Of a stretch of 64,000 bases of DNA, positions 41,524 to 53,623 are shown piece after piece (position 1 is the stretch's first letter; the number at the start of each line of letters is the position of its first letter). The stretch is from Brachionus manjavacas. Taxonomy: Eukaryota; Rotifera; Eurotatoria; Ploima; Brachionidae. The notes under the pieces were generated by a model. The model worked only from the letters and a program-made list of their open reading frames with translations. It had not been told where the DNA came from and made no database searches. A program made the position numbers and the translations under genes. The stretch lies in NCBI GenBank assembly GCA_019054805.1, contig JAHQIY010000009.1:2356001-2420000 (forward strand), written 5' to 3'.

Positions 41524-42480
41524 GTGTATTTAATCAAAGCTAAAAATTAAAAAAATTGTTTAACCAAAATGAAGTGCTTCATTTAAAATATTTATTCAAA
41601 AATTTTTTAAATTTTAAATTTTTGTATAAATACCAAATTATTGGTTCGATTTTTTTTGTCTTTTGTTTTAGTCTAAAGAAAACGGGCGATTGATTGATTT
41701 TAGAAGGTTTGAAATTTTCCAAAATACAAGTTAAGATTATTTTTTTTTGTGTGCTTGAGATAGTGTGGGGGATGACAGGAGAGTTTTAATGGGTACAAAT
41801 ATAAAAACAATTATTTTATTAACAAAAAAATACAATTTACTAAACACTAATTAATTTTAAAATTTAAAACAGGTAAAAATATTTTAAGAAATTTTAATTA
41901 ATTTAAGACAGAAAACACAAATTTTTTTTCAACTAATTATTTTCAAGCTTAAAATTTAATATTAGTATCAGTACATCATTTGGACTGTTTTTTTACTAAA
42001 TTATTTTTTTACGCGATCAAGCAAAATCTAATGAAAATAATTTCCCGAATAACGAAATACATACAAAGAATGTTATTTTATGAATTTTTAAATTTTGTTT
42101 GAAATTCAAACCATTTAGCATAAAAATAATATTTGGAAATCTTTTTATTTAGATGTTTTAAAAAAAAACATTTTTTTCCATTTGAAATTGGTAAACTGTA
42201 GCATATAACTTAGCTAAAAGAGGAACAAAGCATTTGGATTGAAAATTTGTTGCAATGCGTCTAGATAATCTTAAATTTAAACGCTTTATAAAAATAATAA
42301 AGAAAATATTTTCCTGATTGCAAAATTAGATTGCAAGATCAATCAAATTTTTTTTTAATAAAGATGGCATATTTTAAATGGCATTTTTGATTCTTAATGT
42401 GCCGATTCTTTCATTATAATTAATAGTTTAGAGAAAACGTATCAATTTTAATTCCTACCCAGTAAATACAAGACGCAATT
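41524..42480. other. AT-rich stretch without a recognisable gene
   Basis: Upstream flank of the SUMO-like-domain gene; its promoter is probably here but no clear element was seen. Confidence 0.4.
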
Positions 42481-42499
42481 GAATCTAAATATAAATATA

Positions 42500-42720
42500 A
42501 ACTAAATGTAAACTAGATAAGTTCAATGGAATCGACTGCTACAGCTCTACACGGCCAATCGGCGGTGATGGGCTCAGACTCTCTACATGTTAGGTGTCGC
42601 AGCAAGAACTACTACTACTACTACTATTAAAAAAATCTTTAATTTTGAAATAAAAATTTTAACTAAAAAATGCGGTGTCAGTAAAGACTTTATCCACTAG
42701 GATAGAATAGGTACACTTAA
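42500..42720 (+). repeat. LINE 3' end with CTA tail, and SINE tail copy
   Basis: 42535-42627 reads in frame ALHGQSAVMGSDSLHVRCRS, then a run of Tyr codons made by the (CTA)n tail (42605-42627), a LINE 3' terminus. At 42686-42710 the sequence TATCCACTAGGATAGAATAG repeats the 3' part of the SINE at 37454-37751. Confidence 0.55.
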
Positions 42721-42779
42721 AAAATTAAATTACACTTAAAAAAAATAAAATTTGAAAAGATATATAAAAAATAAAAAAA

Positions 42780-43100
42780 CAATCGCTTCAAATGACCATT
42801 GGCGCAAGTCGAAAATGTGCGAGCATTCAAAAGAGGTGGCTGCAAAAGCAAACTCTGTACTTGGTCAATTAAAAAGAACAATTAAGCAGTGGAATATAGC
42901 AACAATTAAGATTCTGTACAACTTTTGAAAGCCCATATTTAGAATCTGCATCTGCTGCTTGTTCTCCATAACGAAAAAGTTATTCCAGAAACAATTTTTT
43001 TGTTTAAAAAAGAATCAAACTTTATATGAAAAAGCTGTTTTATGAGAGGAAGTTATAACAAAGAATATCCATATAAGATTAAATAGAAGATTTCGGTGGG
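42780..43100 (+). pseudogene. CR1-like LINE reverse transcriptase fragment
   Basis: Reads NDHWRKSKMCEHSKEVAAKA, then NSVLGQLKRTIKQWN and IKILYNF, the region that follows the RT catalytic core in CR1/Jockey elements. It is broken downstream by stops and has no intact domain. Confidence 0.6.
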
Positions 43101-43568
43101 TTGAAGCATAGAGAAAAATATAAAAAATATATTCAATTTTTTTTTTAATTTTTTTCAAAACTTTTAAAATTCAGTTTTGTGGTTTTTTTAGAATTCGAAT
43201 TTGAGATCGACAATCGGTTCTAGGGATAGTGTGGACGTTTTGTATTAGCGGAACCTTATCTGTTTGATTTGTTTTTTTAATTAAAATTAACACTTGCTTG
43301 AAAATAAAAGCTTTTTCTTTCAGGTAAGATTGAAAAAATCAGATTCATATCAGATTATATCAGATTCATTTTTAATGATTGATTTTTCAACTATAAGATT
43401 CAATTTTTAATTTTTTTAAGGTATATTTATCCTGAATAATGTCATACTTGTGAAAGTAGATAAAATTTAATTTATTTAATTAAAGTTTAAGCCCCATGGA
43501 CAAATTGAAATAAAAATTAATAGAAAATTAAATATCCATTTTACAATTAAGTAAAAAAATTCAGTTTG
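43101..43568. other. AT-rich spacer
   Basis: No gene or clear repeat was seen. Confidence 0.4.
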
Positions 43569-44715
43569 TTATTTACAAAAAAATGATTTAAGATTATTCA
43601 AAATACAATATTCTATTAAATAAAAATAGTATTTTATCGAGTCGGTTATTCCGTTGTTGTTACATTCAAGGCACCATTCAATCAAAATAACACTGAATGC
43701 TAAATCATATTCAGTGCAATTTATATGAGTCAGATCTTCTACTTTTGAAAACTGTTTAATAAAAGAAGTATTCTCTCTATCAAATATCTTGTAATCCTTC
43801 CTTAAGAATTCAAATACGTTTTTACATAATTGGTTATTGAGAATTTGTTTGACAAAGAATATTATATGCTTATAAAAAATTTGTGTAATTGACTCCAATT
43901 TTAGTGCTTTGTTCAAAGGTTTTGTTTTTTTTAATTTACTGAGTCCAATAAATCTTTTTATTAAAATATTTTGCCGTATATCAAATTTCTTTAAACTCTT
44001 TTCATTAATAAAGATATTATCTAAGTGATATCTAAAGATTGATTGAGAGAACTGTTTGTATAAGAAAGCTATTGTTTCTGGCTTCATTAGCTTTGGTTTG
44101 CATCCAACACTTTTTAGAGAGTAAAAACTCTTTTCAACTTTTTTCATCTTATTTTCCACGAAATCATTTATTGATTTTTGATTTCCGATAGGTAGGCCTA
44201 GATAAATCAAACTTTGTACTTTCGGAATTGTAGAACCATTTAATTTAAAATCTGTTTTAAAACATGTACTTTTTTTTCGAATATTTTTGATGCCGATTTA
44301 GAGGCATTAAATTCGTTTTCCAATCCTTTGCATATTCTTCACACGTTTTTTGCAAAGTTTTGATGTGTTTTTCCGATAGTGATAGTAAGACTATATCATC
44401 GCAGTAGGCAAGAATGGACAAGTTTATCTCACCAATTTTTGCACCAACTTTCAAATCAGTGCATACAGATAACATTTGATCGATAGAAAAATTAAATAAG
44501 TATGGAGATAATATTCCTCCTTTTTTGACTCCTTCTGTTATTGGAAAAGAATTACTTTTTTCCGCACCAACTTTGATGATCACTTTAGAAATTTCATAAT
44601 ATCTGTATAATATTCTCCACAATTATTCATTTTGCCGATTAGTTTGTAGAAAAGCCCAGCACGCCAAAGTTTATCAAATGCTTTACTGGCATCAAGACTT
44701 ATTAGATTTAAATGA
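43569..44715 (-). pseudogene. LINE reverse transcriptase fragment
   Basis: Minus strand. From 44715: SLDASKAFDKLWRAGLFYKL (motif A), then a frame 44622-44257 with VKKGGILSPYLFNFSIDQML and the catalytic LAYCDDIVLLS. A third frame, 44210-43569, is long and clean (YLGLPIGNQKSINDF, then FSQSIFRYHLDNIF, IRQNILIKRFIGLSK). It runs to a stop at 43569. Two frame breaks separate the parts; the endonuclease is absent. It is distinct from the CR1-like pieces in this window. Confidence 0.7.
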
Positions 44716-45091
44716 GATCTTCATTGGCAATAATAATTGACTACTTAATATAAATTTAAAATATTTACTAATTAAATCGATTGTCTTAAATTTTCCCAAT
44801 AAAACAACTTCATCATTTCGTTAAATTAATTCTGAAAGATTTTCAAGCATTTTTTGTTTTTAGCAGAAAAAAAATAAAATTAATACAACTAAAGTTTAAT
44901 TGCTTTAAAATTAACCTACAAAAATAAAATAAACTTTTCAATTTTATTTTTTTAAAGTATTTATTATTTCAAGACAAAAAATGTGTCGCGACCGAAATAA
45001 AATTATTTAAAAAAAGTATTATTAATTTAATATTGTAGTTTGGACCTTATAAATTTTTAAGCTATCTTATTTTATAACATTAAGTAAAATA
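44716..45091. other. 5' flank of the SFSWAP-like gene
   Basis: AT-rich, with no unmistakable promoter element. The gene's first exon begins at 45092 with its ATG, so transcription must begin within or upstream of this stretch. Confidence 0.4.
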
Positions 45092-48000
45092 ATGAAATAC
45101 GACGACGACTACTCAAACGGTCACATAAACTTGTTTGCTCCATCCCAAAATCAGGCCAGAAAACCCAAATCAATACTCAAGCATACCAATTACAGAACAA
45201 AAAACCCACCCAACAAAATCAATGACTCAAGTGCCGGCAAAACGTTCGATGACTTGAACATTCGCGGCTATTCCTCTAACATTTACCGCGACGATTTTAC
45301 GGCCCTTAAGGTTGAATCAAAAGAATACTTGATCCCTTGGAATGGCGATCAAAGTTTGCTGATTGACAAGTAGCTGAAAAATTTAAATTTTTTATTTTTT
45401 AAAATCAATAATTAAAGGTATGACTGCAGACTTTTTTTGTATGACCTGACTCCATATGACGCCGACTTGATCCCGAACTCTGTGCGCAATGCTGCCTTGA
45501 GTCACGAGGAAAATGAGACCGAAACGCTGTGTGATTTCCAGCGCTATCTTGACCTAGCCGAGGAAGAGAACCAGTCTGAGCCAGGTATGTCATTGCTACA
45601 CATTCTAATACAATACAATTTTTTAAACAAACAAAAAAGCCTTTTTAATATTTTTTCTAGAAATTACGCTATTTAATACTTTAGATCAGCGAAATCAAAG
45701 ATGATGCCATATGTTTTTCTAAAGTAACCATTTCAGAGATGGGTGAATGTTATACTTTTATATCCTTAGCCTCTCAAACAATTATTTGGTTAAGCATTAG
45801 TTTTAATAGTAAAATTTTTGTTATTCTGGTAGATCAGTCGGACACAAGTGGTAAACGCGGAGCGGCCATTAATTATGTGTACCAAAATGATAATGCCGAG
45901 CAAATTGGTGAGTCAGATCAACAGTCAGTTAACCAGAATGAAAAATTGTTCAATCCAGATGAAAATTTAAAATTGCCTCCTGATATGATATATGTAAGTT
46001 GTCTTTAAATTTATTAATTTTTAAAAAAATTTCTCAAAAGGCTAAGGGAAGTCATTTAATTTTTTCAAATTATATTTTTTTTTAAATCACTAAATATCAT
46101 AAGCATCTTTTTGGAATTTTTTTTTTTGGAGACATTTTGTTTTCAATCAGTTATGTCATATTTAGACTCTAAGCAATGCAGTATTGAATTTTCCATTTTT
46201 TTTTCTTAAATAAATAAAAAATTTAAATTAAAAAAAATTTTTGTTAATAACATGTCGAAAATATAGGTATACCACAGCAAAATCTGGCAGACCTCTCGTA
46301 ATTAGATTATTAATATTAGATTAGGCTTCGAATATATTGATAATTATTCTATGATTTTTCTAAAAAATCATTATATTAATTTAATGATTTGTCTTTTTGA
46401 TTATTTAAAATCTTGATATTCTTAATTGATACCAATATCCTTATCCTTTAAAACATCAATATCCTTTAAAACTGGATTTTCTTTTTTTTCTTTTAATTAT
46501 TACGACAATGAACTTATTTGTCAATGTCAACATAATCTAATTGATTATTATGTCGAACAATAAATTTTTAATTATAAATAATCGATATTTCCGTATCCTT
46601 TTTATTTGTCATGATTGCAGAGTAATATTAACAAAAATTTTGTTTGATTTTAATAAACTAATGTCGGATAATTGAATTGATTTCTCATGATATTTTATTA
46701 TTTAAGTTAATTGAGATAATGGCAAAAAACAGATCTAATTTTTCACCAGCTAATTTTTTTTACATAAAAATTGTTATATTCACCAGAAAAAATATTTTCA
46801 TCTTAAAAAAAACCAAAAATGAAAGCATTAAAGGCCAGTGGCGTAGCCAGGATTTTTAAAATGGTGTGGCGAGGTTCAGTTTTGTGGTCAAAATGGGGGA
46901 ATGGGGTCCCAAGGGGGTCAAATAAAAAAATTTAAAATTTTTTTTATAAAATTTTTTTTTTTTAAATTTTTTTAATAGCTTTAAGGTTATAAGTATTTTT
47001 TTAGAAATTTTTCAATATTTAGAGCTTAAAATTTTAATCACAATAATGGCAAGAAGAAATCAATTTTTATATTTTCAATTTTTATTCTCATTAAAATTTT
47101 TTATTAAATTTTCAATTGAAAAAATAATAAATTTTTGTTTTATTTTGGAGCAGAATTTTAAATATAAAAAAAATTCGAATTTGTTTGTTCATATTTAAGT
47201 TAAATTTGAAATGTTCATAATTAACTTAAATAAACACAAGATCTAAATATTTAATGCACAAAACACTTTTAACCACAAAAATGAAAAACAGGAGGGGTTA
47301 TATTATTTTAATTATTAATTCATGCAAGGTCAAGTTATTAATTAAAAAAAAATAAATACAAGTTCAATATGTATTCTCATCTAAACTAAAAAAATGGTGT
47401 GCCGCCGCCACACTTCGCCTCAATGGCGCTACGCCACTGTTAAAGGCAAAAAAATTTAAACTTTATTTGTCTTCCCCCTTTTTTTTTGCGCCAAGATCAA
47501 AGAAAAAAGTGAAATAAAATTTAATTAAAATAAAATATCAAAAAGATAGCTAAACACAAATTTGCTAAAATTTCGAATAAATAAACCTTGGATAGCTAAG
47601 AAACAAATATGTTGGGAAAATTTGGTTTTAATTAAAATTTGATTGATGTTCAAAGAATTTCGTACCAAAATTTTTATAATAAACGTCAGTCAAGGCAACG
47701 TTAAGCAGAAATATGGCATGAATTTGAACAATTTTTATGTATCATTTATGACTTAATTTTGGCTTTTATTGAAACAATCAAAAAAATGCAAATTTATGTA
47801 TACATCACAGACTTGAAAATAATGTTTATTTTCTCTTTCTAAATAAAATATTTTACTTTAATGGGCTATTCACTTTATTTACTTCTTTTAATCTCTTCTT
47901 ATCTAATCTCTAATCTCCATCCTTTTATTTTTATTGCTGGTTGGAAAATTTCATTTTCATTAACCATCACTGGAATTTTTTTATTTCACTTTTTTTTTAA

Positions 48001-49757
48001 ATATTTTTTTTAGTATCTAATTTATTTTTTTACAGAAAAATTATTCTATCACCAGAAATCAAAAAAACCTAAAATCTGAAGCATTAAATGACAAAAAAAA
48101 TTTAATGGTATTTGTCTTTTTTTTGCTGTTGGCAAATTTCATTTTCACTAACCATCTCTGGAATTTTTTGGAAAGCAGACAACATTTTTATCGATTGAAT
48201 TGTCCAAACTCTGTTTATCTCTTTTAAAAAAGGTTCTAATGACGGCCAACTGTCGTTTTGTCAATTCATCAAGATTAATTCAATTTTTCTGTTATATTTT
48301 ATCTTGTTTTTCTTTTATTTTGCTCTTTTAATTTTTTTTTTAATCCAAAGAAGCTTTAGATAGGCACAAATGAGCAAATAAATAATGATAAGAAATAAAT
48401 CCCTTAAAAAATTCAAAAACTATTTTATTATTTCAACTTTAGCACAAAATTATAATTTAGTCTAAAGAAATTCCTGTCTCCTCTTCATTTTTTCTTCCTT
48501 TTGTGTTTTTTTCCTCCTTAGTATTGTTTAAAACAGTGAAGAGCAAAGAAAGGAGAAAAGGAAAAGAAAACACTTTGCAATGATACAATTCGTATTTACT
48601 ATTAAAATTTATTACCTTATTTAAATTTTATAGTTTAAACGAGGTTTTGGAAGTACATACAATTAGAAAACATAAAAAAAAATTTAATTTAATTTAATTG
48701 AAATTTTACTATAATTCTTTATTAATTGCAAATTTATCATTATCAAGCCGGAAACAGTAAAATCAAACCAATTGATAGTTAAAACAGCAAATTTTGTAGC
48801 CAAACAAGGTCTCCAAGCAGAAATTTTGCTAAAAACAAAGCAATCTGGCAATTCACAGTTCAACTTTTTGCTGCATGGTGATCAATTGCATCCATATTAC
48901 AAACATGTGATCGGTTTAATTCAAGAGAACAAAATAGACCCAGTTTTCTATTTGCAGCAAGAAGCCGAAAACAAGCCGAGTCCCGAGCCCATGCTTGAAT
49001 CCGAAACCGAAAGTGATGAAGACAACTACTTGCACCCTTTGCTCAGTAATGTTCTGAATCGGACCCCTTCTGTCAACTCAATGGCCAAGGACCAGCAGCC
49101 TTTAGAGTTACTTTAAAATTGAGAGAAAAAATTTATTTCTAAATTTTAAAATTTTTTTTAGAAAAGTTCAAGATGAAAATTCAAATACAAGTGAAAAAAT
49201 TGTCGCAGAAAAAGATGAACACGTCATCGAAGAGCCCAGTGGCAATCAGAAAATAATGATAGATAAATTAGTTGAATATGTGTTCCGCAATGGGCCTGAA
49301 TTTGAGGAAAATTTACGCAAAAAAAATGATTCTAGATTCGACTTTTTGAATTCTGACCACACATTTTATAAATATTATAAATTTAAAATTGGCACCATGC
49401 TAAAAAAAGTAATTGATTAAAATTTTGATAAAAATTTTTTTTTAAATTTTATTTTTTTTAAATTTTTTTTATTTTTAGAAAAGTGAAGAAGATGAGATGA
49501 AAAAAAATAAGCGAAGTCATAAGTCGCATCGGAAAGACCGCAAGAAGTCCGAGGATGCGTCATCTGAGAGCGATGATTCTGATTTTTCTGCTAGCGACAA
49601 TTCCGAAACTCATCGAGAAGACGAGAAAAAGCACGACAAAAAAAGATCTAAAGAGAGAAAAAAGCACAAAAGACACAAATCTAGACACGAAAAGTCTTCT
49701 TCACGCAAGCGTCACGAGTCGTCTAGAAAAAAACACAAGAAAAGAAGTTCAAGCTAA
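45092..49757 (+). CDS. SFSWAP: SFSWAP-type splicing regulator (SWAP N-terminal, two SURP domains, RS-like tail)
   Basis: Six exons join in phase: 45092-45369, 45418-45584, 45833-45993, 48748-49106, 49162-49408 and 49479-49757, about 496 residues, shorter than vertebrate SFSWAP. Residues 1-148 form the SWAP N-terminal domain (LIPWNGDQSLLIDKYDCRLF, YDLTPYDADL). SURP 1 is in exon 4 (LIVKTANFVAKQGLQAEILL, SQFNFLLHGDQLHPYYK). SURP 2 is in exon 5 (MIDKLVEYVFRNGPEFEENL, FLNSDHTFYKYYK). Exon 6 is a Lys/Arg/Ser tail. The family autoregulates splicing in the nucleus, so retained introns here could be regulatory (inference). The exon 3 start has two alternative in-frame AG sites upstream (near 45736 and 45660); 45833 fits best. 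AATAAA at 49866-49871 may be the poly(A) signal. Confidence 0.85.
46836..47439. mobile_element. hAT-type MITE in SFSWAP intron 3
   Basis: 604 bp, non-coding, AT-rich inside. Ends CAGTGGCGTAGC and GCTACGCCACTG are perfect inverses over 12 bp, with further similarity (GGTGTGGCG/CGCCGCCACAC). The target duplication TTAAAGGC is perfect at 46828-46835 and 47440-47447. The 8-bp duplication and CAG ends indicate the hAT superfamily. Confidence 0.85.
47940..48180. repeat. Duplicated intron segments, SFSWAP intron 3
   Basis: TTTCATTTTCATTAACCATC at about 47949 recurs with one change at about 48135 (both followed by CTGGAATTTTTT). In addition, 48030-48115 resembles the sequence on both sides of the MITE (46770-46835 and 47440-47475), including GAAGCATTAAATGAC followed by AAAAAAATTTAA. 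Confidence 0.55.
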
Positions 49758-49969
49758 TCGCTTGAGTGTTAATGTGTAAATTCTTCCGAATTAATTCGTT
49801 TTAAATCAATTTTTAATGTTCATTAAAAATATTTTTTTTGTCGAAATAATTTTATTTTTTTTGAAAATAAATTTTTTTTAAATTGAATTTATTTATGAGT
49901 GAATTCTTTTTCATGTAGATTATCTGAAAAATAAAAAGCCGACTCTATTGAAACAAAGGGTTGCAATAA

Positions 49970-50470
49970 AATGCTGCTTATCCTAATTTACCTATCAGTT
50001 TAACTCTCAACTATGGGACTAAAGCCTCTCTTAATCTCTCACAAAACAACCTGATCAGACAAATGTTTAAACTTTGAACAACATTTCACATGTCCAGAGT
50101 GCTCAAAGTATTCAAGATATTTGGCTTTGAAGAAATTATCTCTTCTCAAAGCTTTCTTTCATAAACTCAATCAGATTTAACCATCTTTCATTCAATGTGC
50201 GAGAAAGCACCTTTTAAAAATTCATTTTTAGCTTATCTTTCTCTTTTCCCCAATTTTTTTATCTTAAACTTGTCAAAAGTCATAAATAATCCTTCCAAAC
50301 TCAAATTTAGACTCAAAGAAATGTTTAAATCAGATGATGGGATCTGTGACTCAATAGGACTTTGTAATTTGAGACAAATTGCCTGTGTAACTTGAAGTCT
50401 AAGAACTTTAAATGAACTATTAAAGAATGGATGTTACTCTTCACTTTGGTCCAAGCTTCTCGTGTTAATT
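49970..50470 (+). pseudogene. Possible LINE C-terminal fragment
   Basis: Broken plus-strand frames read NLIRQMFKL, HMSRVLKVFKIFGFEE, then 50195-50395 (CEKAPFKNSFLAYLSLFPNF ... FKSDDGICDSIGLCNLRQIA). Such helical, Phe- and Leu-rich stretches follow the RT in several LINEs, but no diagnostic motif is present. Confidence 0.35.
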
Positions 50471-50770
50471 CCTTAATTTTCTTTAATATTTTTTAACTCT
50501 TTGTTTTTTTTATTAAAATTAAAATTTTTCTTTTTAACGTTTACTTAGATATTATGGTCTTTGAATGAAAAATGAAAATGACTTTTAATTAATCACGGGT
50601 AACTTGTTGCTCTTAAATTAAATATTGTTATTTTCTAATTTATTTTCTGAGCTAGAGCTCCTTCAGAATAAATTTTAAAATAAAAAATCAAAATAAATAA
50701 AGTTCTAAATTATCTTGTTTCTTACTAATTAAAAAAAATGACAAAGTAGTCAGCAAAAAGAAGGCAGTAC

Positions 50771-52497
50771 AGTTGAATCTCGATATAGCGAGACCCCATA
50801 TAACGAGCACCTCTTTTTAATGAGCTGTATTGTCGGAACCGATTACAAACAATAGAAAAAGATATAAAAATTGTTTCGATATAACAAAAACTTGATAGAA
50901 CGAGCTGTTTTAAATAAACCGCTTAATCATTTTCTTAAGAAAAAAACTTCATAAAAAAAAAAAACTTTTTGTCTTTACTCATTATAAATTGATAAGAATT
51001 ATTGCTAGTAGTTTTATTCAAAAATGTCAAAAAATATCACTGAAAAAAAAGAAAGTGTATCTCGCTTAAGACTAAACTCGAAATAATAAATTAAAAATAG
51101 CAGTAAAAAAGTTAAAGTTTCAAAAGAGCGAGTTTCAATTCTTTTTATTAGTAATTTAATTTTCCTTATCTTGAATAAGAATTAAAATATCATCTGCATA
51201 AAGTATGACTCCAACCAGTTGATTGCCAATTTTTAGCCCCAAATTTTGGCTCTCAATTAGTTTTACTAGATCTTCAATGTAAATCGAAAACAGTTTCGGT
51301 GATAATGGGCCTCCCTGTTTTACGCCAACTGAGGTTTTAAATATGCTGCTTATTTCATCTTGATTTGTAACATAAGCTAAGGAATTTTCATAGTAATTTT
51401 TTAGGCTTCTTCAAATTAATGGGTTCAGTTTTGTGGTTGCAAGAAGAATTGATTTTGAAACCAAATTGGTTTTGGATACCAGGATGTGAACGTTCAAGAT
51501 CATTCAGAACTAGTTTCTCAAAGACGTTAGCAAGCGTATCTGATATGGTGATTGGGCGAACATTATCAATATCATTTGTGCTTTTGTTCTCGTCTTTAAT
51601 GACCGGTATAATTTTTCCAACATTAAAAAAATTTGGTACAATTCCATTATTAATTATTTTTTCCATTATTCTGGAAACCAGCTCAATAAGTAGTGGTGTT
51701 TGTGATCCATATTTAAAGTGCTCATTACTAACTTCACTAAATCCTGCCGATTTCCCATTTGGTAGATTTTTCAATATATTTGTCATTTTCTGGCTATCAA
51801 CAATATATTCAGGTTGGTTTGATTTTTCTTTATTTTGTTCATTTTCGTAATTTATTAGTAATTTAAGTAATTTCTAACTCTGCAAACCCTAGATGTTTCA
51901 AGTCGATTCAAAAAGCCAACCTACCAGTTTATTATCGTCAAATCAAAAGGCATGGATGGAAGCTTCAATTTTCAAAGAATGGTTGTTAAAATGGGACAAC
52001 CATTGTACTTCAAAAAAATTGGACTTCGAAAGTATGCTTATGCTTCAATCGATTCAAATTTGGAAGCAAGAGGCTCTTTATCAGATCTCGAAATTGTCAA
52101 CTCAAAAACCGTTACAGAGGACAATGATGAAAGTGATTCAGATATAGAAGAAATTTCCAAATCAGAAAAAACAGCTATTAGTTCAAAAGATGCAATTGAT
52201 CGAATTAATGATCTAAAAATTTTTTTTTGAAAAAAAAGGAAGATTATTCAAACATCGTTGATTTTTTATTTAAAAGTGAAAATATTGTAATTGAGAAAAA
52301 AAAATAAAAAAATATATTTCTGATTTTTTCAAATAACTTTTATTTTGTTAACCATTTGTTTATTTTTGTTAAATAAAATTTTAAAAACCAAAAATCTTTT
52401 TGTACATCGTTTTTATTGGGATTTCGATACAACGAGTTTCGATATAACGAACAGGATAATTTCCGCCCGACTTGCTAATTATATCGAGGTTCGACTG
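50771..52497 (+). mobile_element. pogo/Tigger-type transposon
   Basis: The left end CAGTTGAATCTCGATATAGC and the right end, inverted, CAGTCGAACCTCGATATAAT are pogo-type termini, with TA at 50769-50770 and 52498-52499. Inside is the start of a transposase (near 51024, MSKNITEKKESVSRLRLNSK). The late DDE part (51893-52230) has NQKAWMEASIFKEWL in one frame, continuing in another as YFKKIGLRKYAYASIDSN with an acidic tail ending at 52230. Most of the middle is missing, and a LINE fragment occupies 51160-51850. Without it the element would be about 1.0 kb. Confidence 0.75.
51160..51850 (-). pseudogene. LINE RT fragment inserted in the pogo element
   Basis: Minus strand. From 51786: LPNGKSAGFSEVSNEHFKYG, then NFFNVGKIIPVIKD, VRPITISDTLANVFEKLV (RT N-terminal blocks). 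After an internal gap come GVKQGGPLSPKLFSIYIEDL and the catalytic ILYADDILIL, near its 3' edge. It is flanked by a 16-bp duplication TTTATTAGTAATTTAA (51144-51159 and 51851-51866), so it inserted as a unit, although it lacks a normal LINE 3' end. Confidence 0.7.
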
Positions 52498-52499
52498 TA

Positions 52500-52770
52500 T
52501 TCATTATTTTTTAATTTCTTTTAAGGATAATAAATAACATACTGAATAATAATGGACTTATGATTGAGTCTTGAGGCAAACCTGCGGTTTTTAAAAATTC
52601 TTCAGTTATATGACCATATATGTTTACTTTAAATTTCCTAAGCTCAAGAAGAGACTTTGTATAGTCAATGAGCAATTTTGGTACGTTCATCTTGATAAGC
52701 TAATTATTAGTCCGTCATGCCAGATTCTGTCTTGTTTTGAAGAGTTATGAGCTGCATTCATTAATTTATT
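52500..52770 (-). pseudogene. LINE RT fragment (motif A to B region)
   Basis: Minus-strand broken frames read IWHDGLIISLSR, then LGNLKXTYMV and GLPQDSIISPLLFSMLFIIL, the G-x-P-Q-x-S-x-x-S-P-L-L-F block of non-LTR reverse transcriptases (with D for G). It directly abuts the right end of the pogo element. Confidence 0.55.
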
Positions 52771-52989
52771 ATTTGAATCTTCTTTTAATAGTTTTTAGTT
52801 ATTTTAAAATCTGATTTTGATAATAATTTTTTTGTTACAATATGGAAATGATCGATTGTCAAATCCTGACTATTTAATACTTTTAGTAAAATATTTTGTC
52901 TACTAAACAAGAATAAACTAGAAAGAGGTCTAAAATTTCAAATGAAGTGGTCTTTCCGTTGTTCTTGATGATGAAAATTCTAAAATTCT

Positions 52990-53623
52990 CATATGATCCT
53001 CCAAGACATGAGTTTTAAACACTTTTCCAAAACCATTAAGATAATTATTAAACTATTAAAATATCTTTAAAAAAAAATCTAAACAATCATAATATTTTTC
53101 CAGTAATTTTATTTAGAAATAATATTTCATTTTGATTTTTTAAAAATAATTAAAATCAATTGTTGAAAAATAACATGGATTTTTTAAAACATTCATCAAA
53201 ATATAGAAAAATAAAAAAAATTGACTGTATCGAATTTCATTAGATCGAAATAATTAGAAATATATTAATACAAACCGATCTTTAGTTAAAAAGTTTTTTT
53301 AACGAATTTAAAAATCTGAATTTTAATCAAACAAAATTAAATGGTTTTAAAACCAAAAAAAAAAGAAAATTTTTCGTAAAAACTAATTTTAAATGAAGTA
53401 TCAATTTTAAAAATATTGTTATCATTATACATTTGTTTTTATCTTTTGGAAATTAAATCCTTCAGTCTATAAAAATTTAAATTTTAACTTTTCCAGTAAA
53501 AAAATATTGTTGATTTTATTATTTAAAAAATATTAAAAATCACAAAACAAAATAAATATGAACAGTTAATTAGACCAGATCAGGAAACATAATGCTTTAA
53601 GCTTTTTAAAACTTAATTACAAA
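52990..53623. other. AT-rich spacer, 3' flank of the CARD-APPBP2 gene
   Basis: No coding signal was seen. It probably includes the 3' UTR of the minus-strand gene ending at 53624. Confidence 0.4.

Noticed and set aside
49555..49779. Second plus-strand frame overlapping the SFSWAP last exon
   Set aside because: Shadow of the Lys/Arg/Ser-rich tail in another frame.
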